64,000 nt of DNA from Symsagittifera roscoffensis (GCF_963678635.1 NC_087071.1:19033613-19097612), one strand, 5' to 3'. Counted from the stretch's first letter, positions 12,004 to 25,769 are shown. Numbers and translations: made by a program. The notes: generated from the sequence alone by a model not told the origin.

Positions 12004-13506
12004 TTTCTCAACTTCCAGCTACCATACTATTTTCCTAATTTCTCAAAAAAAAAAGAGTTAAATTTATCTGCATTTCATTTCATCTAGTTTAGTCCCTTTT
12101 TCGTTTTTTTTCCATTTTCTCGTGTTGTTTTGTTTGTATTTCCAATCAACTGTATTTTCTTAATTTTGGAGCTAGGACTGTTAAGAATTTTTTTATACAA
12201 AAATATTGTGGGCAATTATCAATTTCTTATTTTAAAGCTGGCAAGTGCTTTTAAAAAACATGAAATTGTGCTTCCTTCAACTTTGTCTTCTTTCACTCAT
12301 CCAACCAATTTAATCGTATCGTTTTCATCTTACCGTTTTGTAACAAAATTTTGCAACCCTGATTTTGAGAGAAAATTTCAGGTTAAATTTTTTTAATTGT
12401 TCAAACTTTTGAAGAAATTGACGAATCATTTGTGCTCGGTTTGTTTTTTCTCCAGAAAAGTTTCGACTTTTTGACAAGCAAATTTTAGGGAATTTTAAAG
12501 CATTCTAAAATTATTGTTGTTTTGAACTCAAATTCAAAAAGATATTTCACTTGTGATAAGTTTTCGTAAACATAGTGGGTTTGAAGATAGCCAATATGAC
12601 CAATTTTTGACAATTAGCATAATTTTTTGAAAAGTTATTTGTATTTTTTTTATTTGTTTAAGTTTTCTGGAGTAATCACTACTCTTTAGACCAGTCAGAA
12701 CATTCAAAGCTTTGCAGCAATACGAGCATTTGTTTTTGTTTCCTGTTTTTTTGTCTTGATACGTGATTGAAAATGAATGAAAGCAGCATTTTCTGTTTCT
12801 GTGAGGTTTCTTTTCAAATGTTTAGGTCACTTTGACTTGTAGTCTTTTACAAATTTTTTGCACATTGCAAGGTGGCTCGCAAGATGCCAACCAACCTGTT
12901 GTTGACAACGTTGAAATCTTCTGGTTCAAATGTTCAAGCATTTTTTCGAAACATCAACCCAAAACTTAGAACGTACAAGCCTTTTCGGTCCCCATTAAAC
13001 CAAAAAAGACCACACCTTTCAAAGTTTAAAAAATGCGTTCAGCGAGTATTTGTCTGCCTTGGTAGTGTTTTTTTCGTAATAATAAACTGATAAATTGAGT
13101 CTAAAACATCATTCATAACAAAACAGTGTTTTCAATTAAGAATTGTTAGGTTACTTGACCTTCAGTATAAAAAAAGAAGATCGAGAGGAAGCCATTCGGG
13201 CATATTATTGTTCACTTCAACAGTTTTCAGAATTCGAGCTTCAAAAGTAAAACAATTTAAAAAATTTTCGAAAAAATTCATTGATGATTTCATGTGTTGT
13301 GCAACTTATTTAGTTCTGTACAATAATAAACATTTTTTCTAAATGAAATTTTTTGGGTTATTTCAACCAGTAGATAAATCACTTGCTTCTACTTGCAGTG
13401 ATAATCTGAGAGTATTTTGTGCAGAATGGCAATGAAAAGTGTTCTCTTGCATTATCTATAGAAAAATCGATCTATAAAAATTATAATTTCTATATTTAAC
13501 TATATT
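12004..13506. other. Non-coding sequence
   Basis: AT-rich. One 72-codon frame at 12872-13090 (+) is Lys/Arg-rich and slightly less AT-rich than its surroundings, but it has no recognisable domain. I do not call it a gene. Confidence 0.45.
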
Positions 13507-13800
13507 TTATAAGTTTATATAACCATATTTCTCATGAGTTTTTAAGCAACACCACCCCGTGAACTTTAACTTATTTTTTATCAAAGTAGACGTAAAATCC
13601 ATCAGTTGTATTGATGCTTCAGCCCGAATAATACCCTGGTCATCGTCGAACATTAGACTGTCAGTCTTATCATTTGAATCTTTGGAGGCCTGATATAATC
13701 TAGTGCTGCCGATGAATACAAAAGAATAGCAGAACCCTTGGGGATAGTCAACTGTTATGTATTTTCTGAATGTACTATTAGACGACATCATTAGTTTCAA
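13507..13800 (-). CDS. Possible small gene or exon (97 codons), unrecognised
   Basis: This is the most protein-like short frame in the non-repeat part of the window. It has balanced residue use, an acidic stretch around codons 50-57 (Asp/Ser/Asp), and a base composition clearly less AT-rich than the neighbouring DNA. It opens with ATG near 13800 and ends at a TAA at 13507. No domain is recognised. It could be a single coding exon, a remnant of an older element, or chance. Confidence 0.25.
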   Translation of the reverse strand: MKLMMSSNSTFRKYITVDYPQGFCYSFVFIGSTRLYQASKDSNDKTDSLMFDDDQGIIRAEASIQLMDFTSTLIKNKLKFTGWCCLKTHEKYGYINL

Positions 13801-15759
13801 AAAATGGGGAATTAGCCTAGTTCTGTGTTTTTATTGGGGTAATTGAATTTTCCGTTATGTCATTTCTTCAGGAATTCTTTTTTAGGCTGACCATCTTTTG
13901 GAACTTGTTTCCTTTTTGTTCATGCTTCGTAAAATACTTTGCATAATCACCAAGTTATCGTTTTTCTTTCCATCATAATTTTATATTATTTACTTTGTAG
14001 TTCAGTAATTTTGAATAGTAGGTATTTTTATTGTTTCTTCAATGTTTGTGGTACTAGCGGTTCGCAGAGGATCTATGAAAGGATATCCAGGTTGTCTAAG
14101 CATAGTCAGTTTCTCTTATTTCCCCACATTCCATACTGAGTGATTTTGTTGAGCGACTCTCTTTTTTAGCGTTTCAAGGCCGTTTTTTTGCGTCTAGAAC
14201 TTTCATGTGGTACCACAATTGGCCGTCGTATTCAGTCAGGCTGTGTTAGACTTAAAACTAGGGCTCAATTGAGAGCTAGTCCTCACACACTGTCATTGCC
14301 ATGGCAGTAGATTGATTTCTATATCTGACAATCCGAAAGCGAACCTTTTACCACTATGCTGAGTTCCTCCTAATTACCTCCCGATTTCTAATCTTCTAAT
14401 TGTGGTGTGGTCCGTGTTTCTGTTCAACTTCTCTGGTTTCTGACTTTTAGTTCGAATGCTTTCATTGATTTCGGAACATTTTGTTCAAATGCTTTCTTAG
14501 CTTTTTGTTCTTTCATCAAATTGACATTCTTAAACTAAAACTACTTCGTGGGCCTTGAGAGTACTTGGCCAGTTCATGTCTTTGCCCTGATTCTAGCATA
14601 AAAGTCCTTCCGTCTGAGAAACAAAGTAGCTGACAATTTCGTTTTTTTTTATGCTGGTCAATTTTCAACAATCCTATTTATTAAATGAACTAGCAAGCCC
14701 ATCTGCGACAACCAATGGGCTCCAAAGAAATATTTCCTGCTATTATCAAGCTAATCAATATATGAAACTAAAAACAGTTTCAAATTAATCCATATCGTAA
14801 ATTAGTTTGAAATTATTTTTTAATTTGAAAAAACGATTCGGTCCGCACGAAAAATAAGTTAACTGATGAAGCGATTTGGATGGCAACAAGTTCAAAATAA
14901 TGAATTCGCGAACTGCTTTGCAAGCTATTCCAGCTATGGGTTTTAAAAATATCTCAAAACTTTTCTTGAAGGGAAGCAGCAGGGAAACGTTCGTTTCTGA
15001 GCCATTATTCAACCAAAGAAATTTGCGTTTAAAAAATCAATTGATTTCCTAGACTGAGTAGGTTCTTGAAAAATTGAAGTTTTTTGAGCAAGCTACTCCA
15101 ATTCTGAAACTTTGAATTAGTCAAGTTCTTCATTGGGCTGAATCGGTTGGACAAGCGAGAAAAATTTGAAGTCGTTATACGGAGCGAGTTAAGTCTCAAA
15201 GTTTTTGAGTTTTTCTAAGAACGTTTTTCAAGCTATGAAACTTTTCAACATTTTAAAATATTCAACAGCGCGAATCGGTTTGCTAAACAATGGTTGTTTT
15301 AATATTTGAGGTTGCTAATTGAATTCTTTTAGATTAAATTATACTGTAAATGCACAACTTACAACTTCGTGCAGAAATTGGGCAGGTACTGTCTAGCCTT
15401 GAAATTGAATCAAGTTCAATATAATTTAAAACTTAAGAACGATTGAAGGTTCTAGAAAGATCTTCCTTTAACGCAGCTCAGGCATTGAGCTAGATGGTTG
15501 CTCGGAATGTTTCCTAAACACTCTGATCTAAGTCTTCTTGAGCGGTGTGCTGGACAGAAAAATTAAAACGTTGCAACCATAGCGCAAGAGGATTTAAATT
15601 TAATACTTAAGATGACAGAAAAATTATAGCCATGTTTTAACTGACAGAAAGCGCAATGATTCAGAGCGATCAATGAGCTCAACGCTTAATAAAATCTTCA
15701 GAATTAAGACTGTTTTAGAATTTTTCAGTCAATATCAAATTAACGCTTCAAGTTTTTTA
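13801..15759. other. Non-coding, with scattered satellite-like units
   Basis: No gene is seen. Between about 14,800 and 15,300 there are words resembling the ~80-bp satellite to the right, some inverted (for example GAATCGGTT near 15,139 and 15,261). The array may therefore begin here in broken and inverted form. Confidence 0.4.
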
Positions 15760-17310
15760 AACTGAAATTTTCACCATCCGAATTGCATCATAAAATAGCT
15801 TGAAATATTTCAGTTTCATAGCTGGAATAGCTTGCTGAAAAAAAACTAACTTTCGCGAACTGATTTAGTTTTTGAAATAACTTAAAGTAATTCAAGATTT
15901 CATAGATTGATTACAAAAACATAAATATTTGCGAACCGATCCAGTCTCTGAAAATACTTGAATTATTTCAAAGCTTGAATAGCTAGCTTAGAACAACTTG
16001 AACATTATAACGACCCGATTCAGCCTATGAGAGAGTTTGATATGTCAAAATTTCATAGTTTGAACTGATTGCCAACGAAAAATTTTTCTTTTTCGAACCG
16101 ACTCGGTCTGTGAAATAGCTTGAAAAATTGAAGTTTTTTCGCTTGAAAAGCTTGCTTGAAAGAACTGTTCTTAAATTGACTCGCTCTGTGAAACAATTTG
16201 AAATATTTCAAAAGTCAATGATTGAATAGCATCCATAGAAAACGTAGTTTTTTACTAACCTAATCTGCTTTTGGGAATATTTTTATAATTTCATTGGTTG
16301 AATAACTGGCTGAGAAAGACTAAAAATTTTGCAAAATGTTTTGCTCCATGAAAAAATTTTCAGTTTTTGAGGAAGTTTTATCGCTAGAACTTGAAATTTT
16401 TTTCTCTTCAATAAACAAAACAGAATATTGGAAGGTTCATCGCTAGAATAGCTCCCTCAGAAATTTTTTTTTGCATCACGATTTGGTCCATTAAACAACC
16501 TTTTTTCTAAGTTCCCTTATTTTAATATCTTCAATTGAAAATTTTATTATTTTTTTGCCATCTAATTTGCTTCATGAAATAACGTGTAGTTTTTTAAAGT
16601 TTGATTGCTTGAATTGAAAACTTGATTTGTTTGTGAACTAAATTTTACATATTTCAAAGTTTTATCGTTCAACTAGCTGGCAAAGAAGAACTGAAAACTT
16701 TTTTGAAATGATTCGCTCTATAGAAAAATTTCTTATGTTTATGTTTGCTTGAGTATTTGCATAGAAAAAGTTAATTTTTCGAAAAAGATTCAGTATAAGA
16801 AACAACTTGAATGAATTCAAATTTTTATCGCCTGGATAGCTGCTATAGAAAACCTATACTTTTCACCCTAAGATGACCTTCATGAAATAACCAAGATTTT
16901 AAAATTTATGTAGCTTCCTTAGAAAACGCTTGAAAGTTTTGCGACCCCATTTGGTCCAAAACAACTTATATGCTTTCAAGATTTCATAGCTTTTATGGCT
17001 TGCTTAGGAAAAACTAATTTTAACGAACTCGTTAGGCGTTGGAAATATATCAATTTTTCATTGTTTAAGTTGCTCCAAATGAAAAACTTAAGTTTTTGCA
17101 TTGGATTCCCTTCATAAAATAACTTAACATGTTTCAAAGATTCGTAGTTTGATTAGCTTGTCTACAAAAACCTTAATTATTCTGGAACCGATTCAGTCTG
17201 TGAAATAACTTTGCATTATTCAATGTTTTGTGTCTTGAATGGCTGCAATAGAGAAATTCGAACTTTTCCACCATCCAATTCTCTGCAAGAAATCACTTGT
17301 CTGATAATTT
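15760..17310. repeat. Strongly decayed tandem array, ~80-bp unit
   Basis: The phrase CGAACCGATTCAGTCTGTGA, followed by AATAACTTGAA, TTTCAAAG and a 'gcttgaatagcttgc' phrase, recurs in degenerate form. It is near 15855, 15931, 16010, 16093, 16171 and 16254, and onward to about 17180 and 17263. Spacings are 76-83 bp, giving about 18-19 units. Copies are so diverged that the array is easily missed. Confidence 0.75.
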
Positions 17311-17439
17311 GAAAATTCGAAATTTGAAAATATTTATTTTTGAGAATTTTTGCCAAAACTTATATGTTTAATGCTTTCAGTATATCATTCGTGTAAAAAA
17401 CTCTTATTCAAGTCAGATCGCATCCAATGCATTGTAAAT

Positions 17440-17545
17440 GCGAGACGATCAAACCTGTGGTGGTGTTAGTTTGAGTAAGCCATGGTTTTTGTCGCTTGTG
17501 TTTGATCAAAATGAAAATTGTATGATTAGTATTGTTGGTTAACCC
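17440..17545. mobile_element. Terminal fragment of a TIR element
   Basis: The sequence from GCGAGACGATCAAACC to TTGTATGATTAGTATTGTTGGTTAACCCGG matches, in order, pieces of 41240-41500. That region is the right end of the inverted-repeat element at 39529-41495. Only this end is recognisable here. Confidence 0.55.
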
Positions 17546-20500
17546 GGAGAGTCATATTTGACCGCTCTGGGTCACTTCGTTTTTACAGGGTCTCTATAGC
17601 AATCTAATTCTTAAGATTGGGGTCTACCCAATCACCCCAGCCCCTCTCCCCTCCATAATGATGAAAAACAGAAAGAATATCCAGCGCATTGAATCAACTT
17701 GCAATACAGCAGAAAAAATTCAAATTGAGCAACAAATAAAATGCAACTGCTCTCAGTTTTTTTTAAAGATTTATGATGAGAAAACGGCAAAAGTTGGGGC
17801 ACATCTTGCATACCAACATCTCTCTTTTCCGTAAAACCGAGAAATCCAAATTTTTACCAAGTTTCTTTTTTTTATTTGAGGAATTATAACAAAATAACCC
17901 TCACCTGTTTATAAGTTGGTCTATTTTGAATTAAAAAGTTCAGATTGGTTGGTAATGATTTTTGAACAAGGTTTCGATAGATTGTCCTTACATAAGGAAT
18001 TCAAGAAGAAGCCTGCTTCTTTGCAATCCCGAATTTATCCCCTAACAAAATGTTTATAATACAGTTCCATCCATTAGTTCTATGAAAAAAATGCTGATTA
18101 TAAGAATTTCATTTATTTGCTTGACAAGCGTGTTTCTCCATGCAAAATTTTCCAATCTGAGCAAAAATGAACTTTTTTCATGCTGCCAATTTGTTCGTAG
18201 TCGCTAAACCAGTCTTACAAAAAAAATTCTCCAAAATTTTTTTTTTGCGAGCAAAACATTCAAGTTTTTGCTTATAACGTTGTCCACGCACAGTCTTTAT
18301 GCATAACAAATCTAGGATCCATTGAAAGTTTTATGTGATGGCAGAGTTTGTATTTTTCAGTTTAAATAAATTTAACCTAATTTAAACCGAAAGTCGATTT
18401 TCAATGTCTGAGTTTTTCAGAACTGAGACTTGATAACCATTTAAAAAAATAACTTTTATTAAGATTTTTGAGTGAATTTCAAATTTTACCTTACTAGGCT
18501 TCTAGCAATACGTCTTCAAATCTGCGATTCAGCGTCGTTTATCTTGTTGCTTTTCTTATTTGTGATGGAAAAAATGCTTGACCTGTGATTTTCATCCAAT
18601 GTTTTTTTCGGTGGAATTGTATGAATTTGTATGCTAATCATTTTTTCCATAAAATGGAAATGTTTGATAAGCATTTTTTTCAAACCGGGAAATATGCTTA
18701 GACTGTTGCTTTTGATTCTGAGAAGGTTGGATTTAATCCAGAACTCTATAATTGATTTTCCTGAAGAACAGCAAATGACACTTGAAGACTAGCAATGCCA
18801 CCAGGCAGTTTTTCGAAATCTTTTTCTTTTCTCTTACCTGATTTTTGGAATGGACTTAACATCTTTGAAGTAAACGCGGGTGTAAATTTAATTTGAAAGA
18901 AAAGTAAGATAATCGCTCATCCAATTCGCTGATGGTAAAAAAAAAGAATTTTGGACCATCCAATTCACTGAAGGCAGTTTGCTGGTATTTTTTTGTCATA
19001 TAATGCTAAGAACTATAGAAAAAAAAACAACATATTTTCTTTGCGGAAATGAACAATTTGACATTTAAAGACAGCAGGAAATAAGATGATTTGGAGCAAA
19101 GATACGAAGATAGATAAATAGTGTAATCACATGAAAAATGTAATCAAAGTCCGGAAACAAAAATGATTACTAATTGATCGAGCCTATCGACGTGGTTCCT
19201 TGAATTGACTTTTATACCTCACTTTTTTCGACAAAAATTAGAGAACTACTTGTATAAAAATAATAAGGTTTCAAGTTTCGATAACCACGCTCATAAAGAT
19301 GTAAATTACCTAGACTGCAAAGTCATGTTTCTCCGATAACTTTTTATCTGAAAACAATGCAAGCATGAAGAAAGTTTTGAATAAACAGTTTTTTGTTGCT
19401 GATTAAATAGCCAAAAAAAATTAACAGTAAGAATTGAAAATTTTTTTATTTGTATAACATTTTGATGCAGTTTAGCTTTTGCCTGGTGCTTGGGATTTTT
19501 AAATTTTTAACTGCCAGAAAGTGCATCTAGGTCAATTTCGAGCGAAGTAATCTGCGTTTTTGTCCGAAATTTGCAGTTTTGAAGTTCTAAACGATCAGTG
19601 TCCAATAAAACTATTTTGCAGTAAATATGCAAATCGTGCTAATTGCTGAATATAAAATGAGGAGTAAGTTTTTAAAATCTTTCCCTGCTTAACATATAGA
19701 AACGGTGTAAATCAGAATTTTTAGTAAGTACACATTTTTATTTTCTTCTTTTTTCCTCACAAGAGTACAAAAAAAAAGATAAAGGGACCGGGGAAAATTC
19801 AATTATGGAGCCAATTTTTCCTTGAGCCTTGTTTGTGGCGTAGTTAAAACGTATAAGCGTTCCAATTTTCATTCACAATAAAGACATTAGTGTACATTGG
19901 TGTATCTATTGGTATGTACGAATAAAAATTCGTTAAGCGTGACTACCAATATCAATAAGAAAAACACCTTCCTTACCTAGACTGCGAAATTGAATCGTTC
20001 TTTGAATTGTTCTTTGAAGTCTTTTTCTTTCAAAGTAATTGATTTTCTGTAGTTATTTGCTGGGCCACAAAATTTTGAAGGATTCTTTATTATTACAAAC
20101 CAAAATGAGATCAATCTTCAGTTTTTTATAGTGTTGATTAAAAAAAAATTGAGACTGTTTTAATTTTCAAATAATTTTTCCTTATTTTTCCTTTGTTTTT
20201 TTTCAGGATAATTAGTACCAAGGTTCAGCTATTAGCCCAAATAGCGGATAAAATATGGACTAAAAGCAAATCTAATCGGCGCTTAAAAAGTTTAAACTAC
20301 TCTTTTTGCAAGCACAAGATGGCGCCTACCTTCAGAGATAAATTTCCATACCTTTGTTGTATTGTAAAACTTGAAACAAATTTTTTTTTCGTTTTTTTTC
20401 CAATTAAAAAAAACTGTCACAAATTAGGCTCACATACCAACAGAATACTACAGCTCTATAGTAAGTTTACCATTTTTTAAGTATAACATTTTCAAAAATT

Positions 20501-21164
20501 TGCTAAATGAAAACGCCTTGTGATTTCTTTTGATCAATAACTCATCCAGCGAGATAATTTCGTGTTTTCAATGAGCGGATAGGTAACAGTGATATAATGT
20601 GTGACCTAATTGAGTCACGATCCAATTAGAGTTAAAATGGTCCTTGAAGTACCATAAAGCGCAGTTGGAAACCCGAAAAATTTTTTCTAAATCAAATTGG
20701 ATAAAAATTTGACTTAAAATGAGAACAGTTTTTTTTTTCAGCAGATTTTCAACGTTTTATTTTTCAAGCTGTATAATCTTTCTTGTATTTTGAAGAAGTC
20801 TTTATATTGCTTTGTCTGAACAAAAATGAAAACTAACACAAACAGACAAAGAAAAAATTATCTTTCAAATTTTCTCACGAGCTTGAAACATAAATGAAAG
20901 GAAACAATTTTACTTCTAATATTTCACTTCTTTTTCAGGTGGTAAACAACTTCATACGTGAATTCTTTAACTGTTCACTTCAAATTAGGCGAATGGAATT
21001 TTACGAAGATGTGAGGATGGGAAATTTGCGAGGGCGGAACTAGCAAAGCATAAAATAGAGATATTGATGTGGAGTTTACATAGTATGAAAAGACTGTACA
21101 CAAATTCAACATGTAGCTTGACCTAATAAGTATAAAATGTGACGAGCATGTAATTATATAGAAA
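17546..21164. other. AT-rich non-coding sequence
   Basis: No gene found. A 95-codon frame at 20193-20480 starts beside a TTTTTTTCAG acceptor-like string but shows no domain and sits in phenylalanine-rich AT sequence. A short stretch near 18,605-18,655 contains GTATGCTAATCAT, resembling the subterminal motif of the element at 39529. Confidence 0.45.
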
Positions 21165-21705
21165 CAAGACTGCTCGTATCAGGGCGAAGCCCTGAATGAT
21201 CAGACTGCATTTTAAGGTTTATTGAGCAGCAGTAATACATAGAAAAAAATTAAATGAAATAAATTAAAATGCAAAAAAAATTTTCTACAATTTGAAATTT
21301 TTTATGAAAATCATCCCCCCACGCCAAATAAAGTACAAAAAGATAGATTTCGTTCCTTGTAACAAATCAATTATGGCAATTAAGCTTCGTTCAACCAATT
21401 TGGAACGATTTATAAGACGGATTAAATCTCGCTTACGCGTTAATAGCGCGAATTATATCGCGCGTTAATTGTCCCAAATTGGTCAAAATGGGCAAATTGG
21501 CAATCTTTAAACCCTCATAACTTTACGAAAAATGATCACAGGTGAAATATCTTTTCAAATTTAAGCTCAGGACAACAATACTTTTTGAATGATATAAAAA
21601 ATTCCGTCAAAAATGGCTAGTTAAAAAGTCGAAATTAGTCTGAAGAAAAAAAAACCCACCCCGAGCACAAATATTCCGTTACTTTCGTATCAAAAATCGG
21701 AACAA
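21165..21705 (+). mobile_element. Member 1 of the ~540-bp hairpin-rich family
   Basis: Begins with ACAAGACTGCTCGTA, followed by the hairpin TCAGGGC-GAA-GCCCTGA. In the middle it has a near-palindrome around GCGCGAATTATATCGCGC, and it ends with GAGCACAAATATTCCGTTAC and a terminal imperfect hairpin. It is non-coding. Full or partial relatives lie at 24675-25330, 25770-26165, 36163, 36870-38153, 40137-40680, 40695-41189 and 61978-62455. Confidence 0.8.
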
Positions 21706-21728
21706 AAAAGAATGAGGTTGGCATTGTA

Positions 21729-23118
21729 GCCCGCACCGAAGTTTCATGGATAATTATCGATTATAATGGATTTTCGTTGACTAAAATGTTGTCAATATAA
21801 TCGATTATCATGTCAAAATTAGACCACATAATGGATTTTTAATCGATTACAATCGATTATTTTGGAAAAATATAAATCCATTATAATCCATTATAATCGA
21901 ATATAATGGATTTTTATTGACTTAAATGTTGTCAATATAATCGATTATCATGTCAAATTTAGACCACATAATGGATTTTTAATCGATTATAATCGATTAT
22001 TTTGGAAAATTTAAATCCATTATAATCCATTATAATCGATTATAATCCATTTTTCTCAAGAATATAATCGATATTTTTTTCAACCCTAAACACAATATAA
22101 TCGATTATAATGGATTTTCGTTGACTAAAATGTTGTCAATATAATCGATTATCATGTCAAAATTAGACCACATAATGGATTTTTAATCGATTATAATCGA
22201 TTATTTTGGAAAAATATAAATCCATTATAATCCATTATAATCGAATATAATCCATTTTTCTCAAGAATATAATCGATTTTTTTTTCAACCCTAAACACAA
22301 TATAATCGATTATAATCCATTTTTTTTTTTTCAAAAAATGGTAAATGGTTTCAACAAACAAAAAAGTCTTTTTAAAAGTTTTACAGGATGCATAATTCAA
22401 TCCCCCCAGTGAAGTAGAATTCAAATCTTATGAATTTAACCAGTCTTCTTTGTTCGCGAAAACCATTTACCATAAGAGGCTGCCGGCTTCGACCATAAAA
22501 TTCAAGTAATAATTTCTGAAATAACTATGAGTGACCATTCTGGAAATGGTATCATAACCAAGAATTCCGTCCAAGAGTAATTCAATCAAGAATTAACGTT
22601 GAATTATCAAGAAAATTCGAAGATTCCAGGGTATAAAAATATAAATTATACGAATTACTCATATTTTGTCTTGTTTGAAGCTAACTCCGTATTTAAAAGT
22701 CAATTTGAGGTCGCACAATATTAAAACTTTTTTTCGAAAATTTGAAAAAAAAACTAGTCAAAAAAAAATTATGAAAATATATTGAATAGAATTTAGTTTA
22801 TTCCATACTAAGCAACTGACCTTGATAACAATTTTCCTGAAAATGTAAAAGAAGAAATTCGCAATTATAACCGAATATAATCGATTATAATCGATTAAAA
22901 ATGGATTATTTTGCTTTAAAAACAAGTTTCATTTTCTTCCAAAAAAAATAGATTATAATCGATTATAATCGATTATATTCGGATTATATTGCTTAGAAAA
23001 ATAGTATCATTATAATCCATTTTTAATCAATTATAATCGATTATTTTTGTAATTTTATTAAGACTGTCAACAAAAATCCAATATAATCGATTATTATCCA
23101 TGAAACTTCGGTGCGGGA
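21729..23118. mobile_element. 1.39-kb TIR element filled with ATCGATTAT-type repeats
   Basis: The left end (CCCGCACCGAAGTTTCATGG) and right end (CCATGAAACTTCGGTGCGGG) are perfect inverted repeats, continuing into ATAAT-ATCGATTATA. Inside, 21745-22322 and 22868-23105 are dense arrays of AATCGATTAT and ATAATGGATT words. A longer phrase with GTTGTCAATATAATCGATTA is repeated three times. The middle is ordinary sequence. There is no transposase. The flanks show only a possible 2-bp AG duplication. Confidence 0.8.
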
Positions 23119-24674
23119 GCATATGTGTCGTATAGCAAAAACACTATTTTAATGATGATTTTTATCGATGTTTATCGATAATTATGATAAATATTTTTTA
23201 TCTAATTTTGATGAGTTCATGTTTCGTTTAACCCAAAAACATTTCTCTTTGGAACATACGAAACTAGCTTAAGGTTGGATATTTTGTCTCAGAATTCTCT
23301 CACTTTTGGATTGCTTGATTATCTATATATAAAACAATTCGGCCCCCCAGAAAAACACCCACGAGTAGCCTTTTGAGAAATAGATTAAAAGTCTATCAAA
23401 TGAAATTAGATTAAGGTTTACTGATTGAAATGTTGTTATGTTCCGTTTTGCTCCCCTTAAACACAAAATTTTTCTGATGTAAAATGGACGGAAAAATTAA
23501 TCGTAAATTGATTCTGAATGACAACAGAAAAAATTGATTGAAATTTAACACAAATTTTTTTCCCGTAAATATCAAGTTGGAGAAATTACTTGTATATTGA
23601 CTCTCAATAATAACAAAAAAATATATTTTCTATTGATTAAACAATTCACTGCAACCACCAGGCAACTTTGAAAAACGTGGGGCTCGACATGAGAGTTTAA
23701 AATTCACTCAAAAAGTGACCGAGGTGAAATCTTGATTGCACTGTCCGACGGTTTGGTTTCTACTATTAAAATCTCGCCTAGTACCGCCATTGCTCTAAAA
23801 AAACATTTAAAGCCCATCAAAATGAAGATTTCAACTATTTATTATCAAGAAGTATTTGAAAGACAACTGTAAGCGCTTCATTTAATGAAAATTCCGATTC
23901 CAATAGCGGGTGTTCAGCAGACAGCCATATCTACAACCGCTAAAGGCTCTTTTTTAAGTCCCCCCCACACACACACACATTTGAACTTCAAGTTTGAGAA
24001 CTATTTTTACGTCGTGATATAGCAAAAAAATTGCATGGTGAACAAACTTTTGTGAACATAACTTTTCTTCATAGTTTAGATAACATCGTACTTTTGACCA
24101 TTTGAACATATAAATACAGTACTATTAAAACAGAAAGTTTGAAACGTTGGAGGGGGGATTGACGCGGAAAAGAACGTCGCTACAGATTAAAGCTGAAATT
24201 TCATCAAAATTACTTTACAATTGAATCACAACAGTCTCAATATGTTGTAATGCTACTTAAAAAACTCATTTTCGGATTGGTGAAAGGGTAATATTATTTT
24301 CGACTTGCTGATTTTTCGGCTGGTTGTTTGCCTAACTCCGCTTACAATCGTTTACTAAGTGAACACTGATATTGTTCTGGGTTATAACCTATAAATTTTT
24401 CGAACAAAGAAGGTTAAAAGAAAGGCTAACAAATCGGGCTACTTACAAAGAAAATGGTCCATTTCTGAGAACTGCAATCTTTTATGAAAGTTTTTTTTCA
24501 ATTCTGGCTTCATTCTCTCCAATTCAACTAGTGATATTTTGTTTGCTGAAATGCTGCATCTGCGATGAGATAAACACATAACTCAAGTTTTTTTTTTTTT
24601 ATGAATGTCCACTATACGCTATTTTAAGTACAAATTTATATAATTGACAATTAGCAAAGTAATAAGTAGTCCAA
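23119..24674. other. Non-coding sequence
   Basis: AT-rich, with a short (CA)n run near 23,970. No gene or element boundary is recognised. Confidence 0.45.
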
Positions 24675-25330
24675 ATAGCATGTTTTAGCTCAATTTGGAA
24701 GAATTTCTAAGACGGATTACATCTCCGGTTAGGAAGATAGCCTGAAACATAATGTTTCAATTTAATTGGATTGGCAAACATTTTTATCACCATTAACTTC
24801 CTCATATGACCATAAGATAAAATTTTGCTGAAATTTGAGCTCAGCACAACATTACCTTTTAAATGATTGTCTCTTTTACACTCACCCTGCTTTTTTCTCT
24901 TTTATTAGTTGTTAGGCGTGTTATTTTATCTAAGTGCGAAACGATGAAATTTATGAACGAAATTGCCCGTATCAAGTCAAAGCCCTGATTGTTCCGACTA
25001 CCTTCTAAAATCTCTGTAAAAAAACTTGTTTACTAAAATTGGTCAAAATGTTCAAAAATGAAATAATTATTTTTCACATAAAAAACTATAATAAAAACAT
25101 ACCTCAATTCATTTTGCAACAATTTATAGGACGGATTAATGCCCAGCATACGCGTTAGTTTGGCACATTTTAAACCCCAATAACCCAAAAAAATCAAAGG
25201 TGGAAAACTTTAATTTATTTTAACTGAAGACAACAATGACTATTAAAGGCACTTCAGAAAAAGCTGGCTTAAAACAGAAACTGACTAAGAAAAAAACCAG
25301 CCCGAGCAAAAATGTGCAATAATTTTCTTT
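24675..25330 (+). mobile_element. Two diverged members of the hairpin-rich family
   Basis: 24675-24870 matches the middle of the family (AATTTGGAAGAATTTCTAAGACGGATTA and following). 24968-25330 matches from CCCGTATCAAGTCAAAGCCCTGA through to the CCCGAGCAAAAATGTG end. Both are more decayed than the copies at 21165 and 40137. Confidence 0.6.
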
Positions 25331-25769
25331 TGTTTCTGTAGAAAAAAAAACAACCTCAAGCACATTTAGTACAAAAGTTTTCTTCAAAATTTGGTTTAGA
25401 AAAGTTTGAATGTTCCAAAACTATTAGGATTCTGACACCTAATGTCATCCTTCTTGACGAAAGAAATCTGTTCAGCTTGCCTTTTCAAAGAAAAAACTTT
25501 TAAAAACTTTGTAAAACTTTTATGTTTTAAAAACTTTTCCGCAAAAATAGAACTTTTTGCAAAAAATAAAAAGAACTAGAATTAAACTAGAATATTTCAA
25601 AAACTAAAATGAACCAAAACATAAAGTGGTGCAAACAGAACCGCATAAAAACCATTTTTATCAAAAAAAACTCGGGAGACAACAAGTGAAAGGTGACAGC
25701 ATCTGTGGTAAAAGCAATAATTAGAATGGAAAAAGGAATGGCTCAAAAAATTAGAATTCAAAATCGGTT

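Noticed and set aside
12872-13090. Small basic host protein
   Set aside because: No recognisable domain, no conserved context, and length within chance expectation.
20193-20480. Exon after a TTTTTTTCAG acceptor
   Set aside because: Low-complexity Phe/Lys-rich translation with no domain or matching donor.
21745-22322. CRISPR-like array
   Set aside because: The words are irregularly spaced, overlap, have no unique spacers, and lie inside a eukaryotic TIR element.
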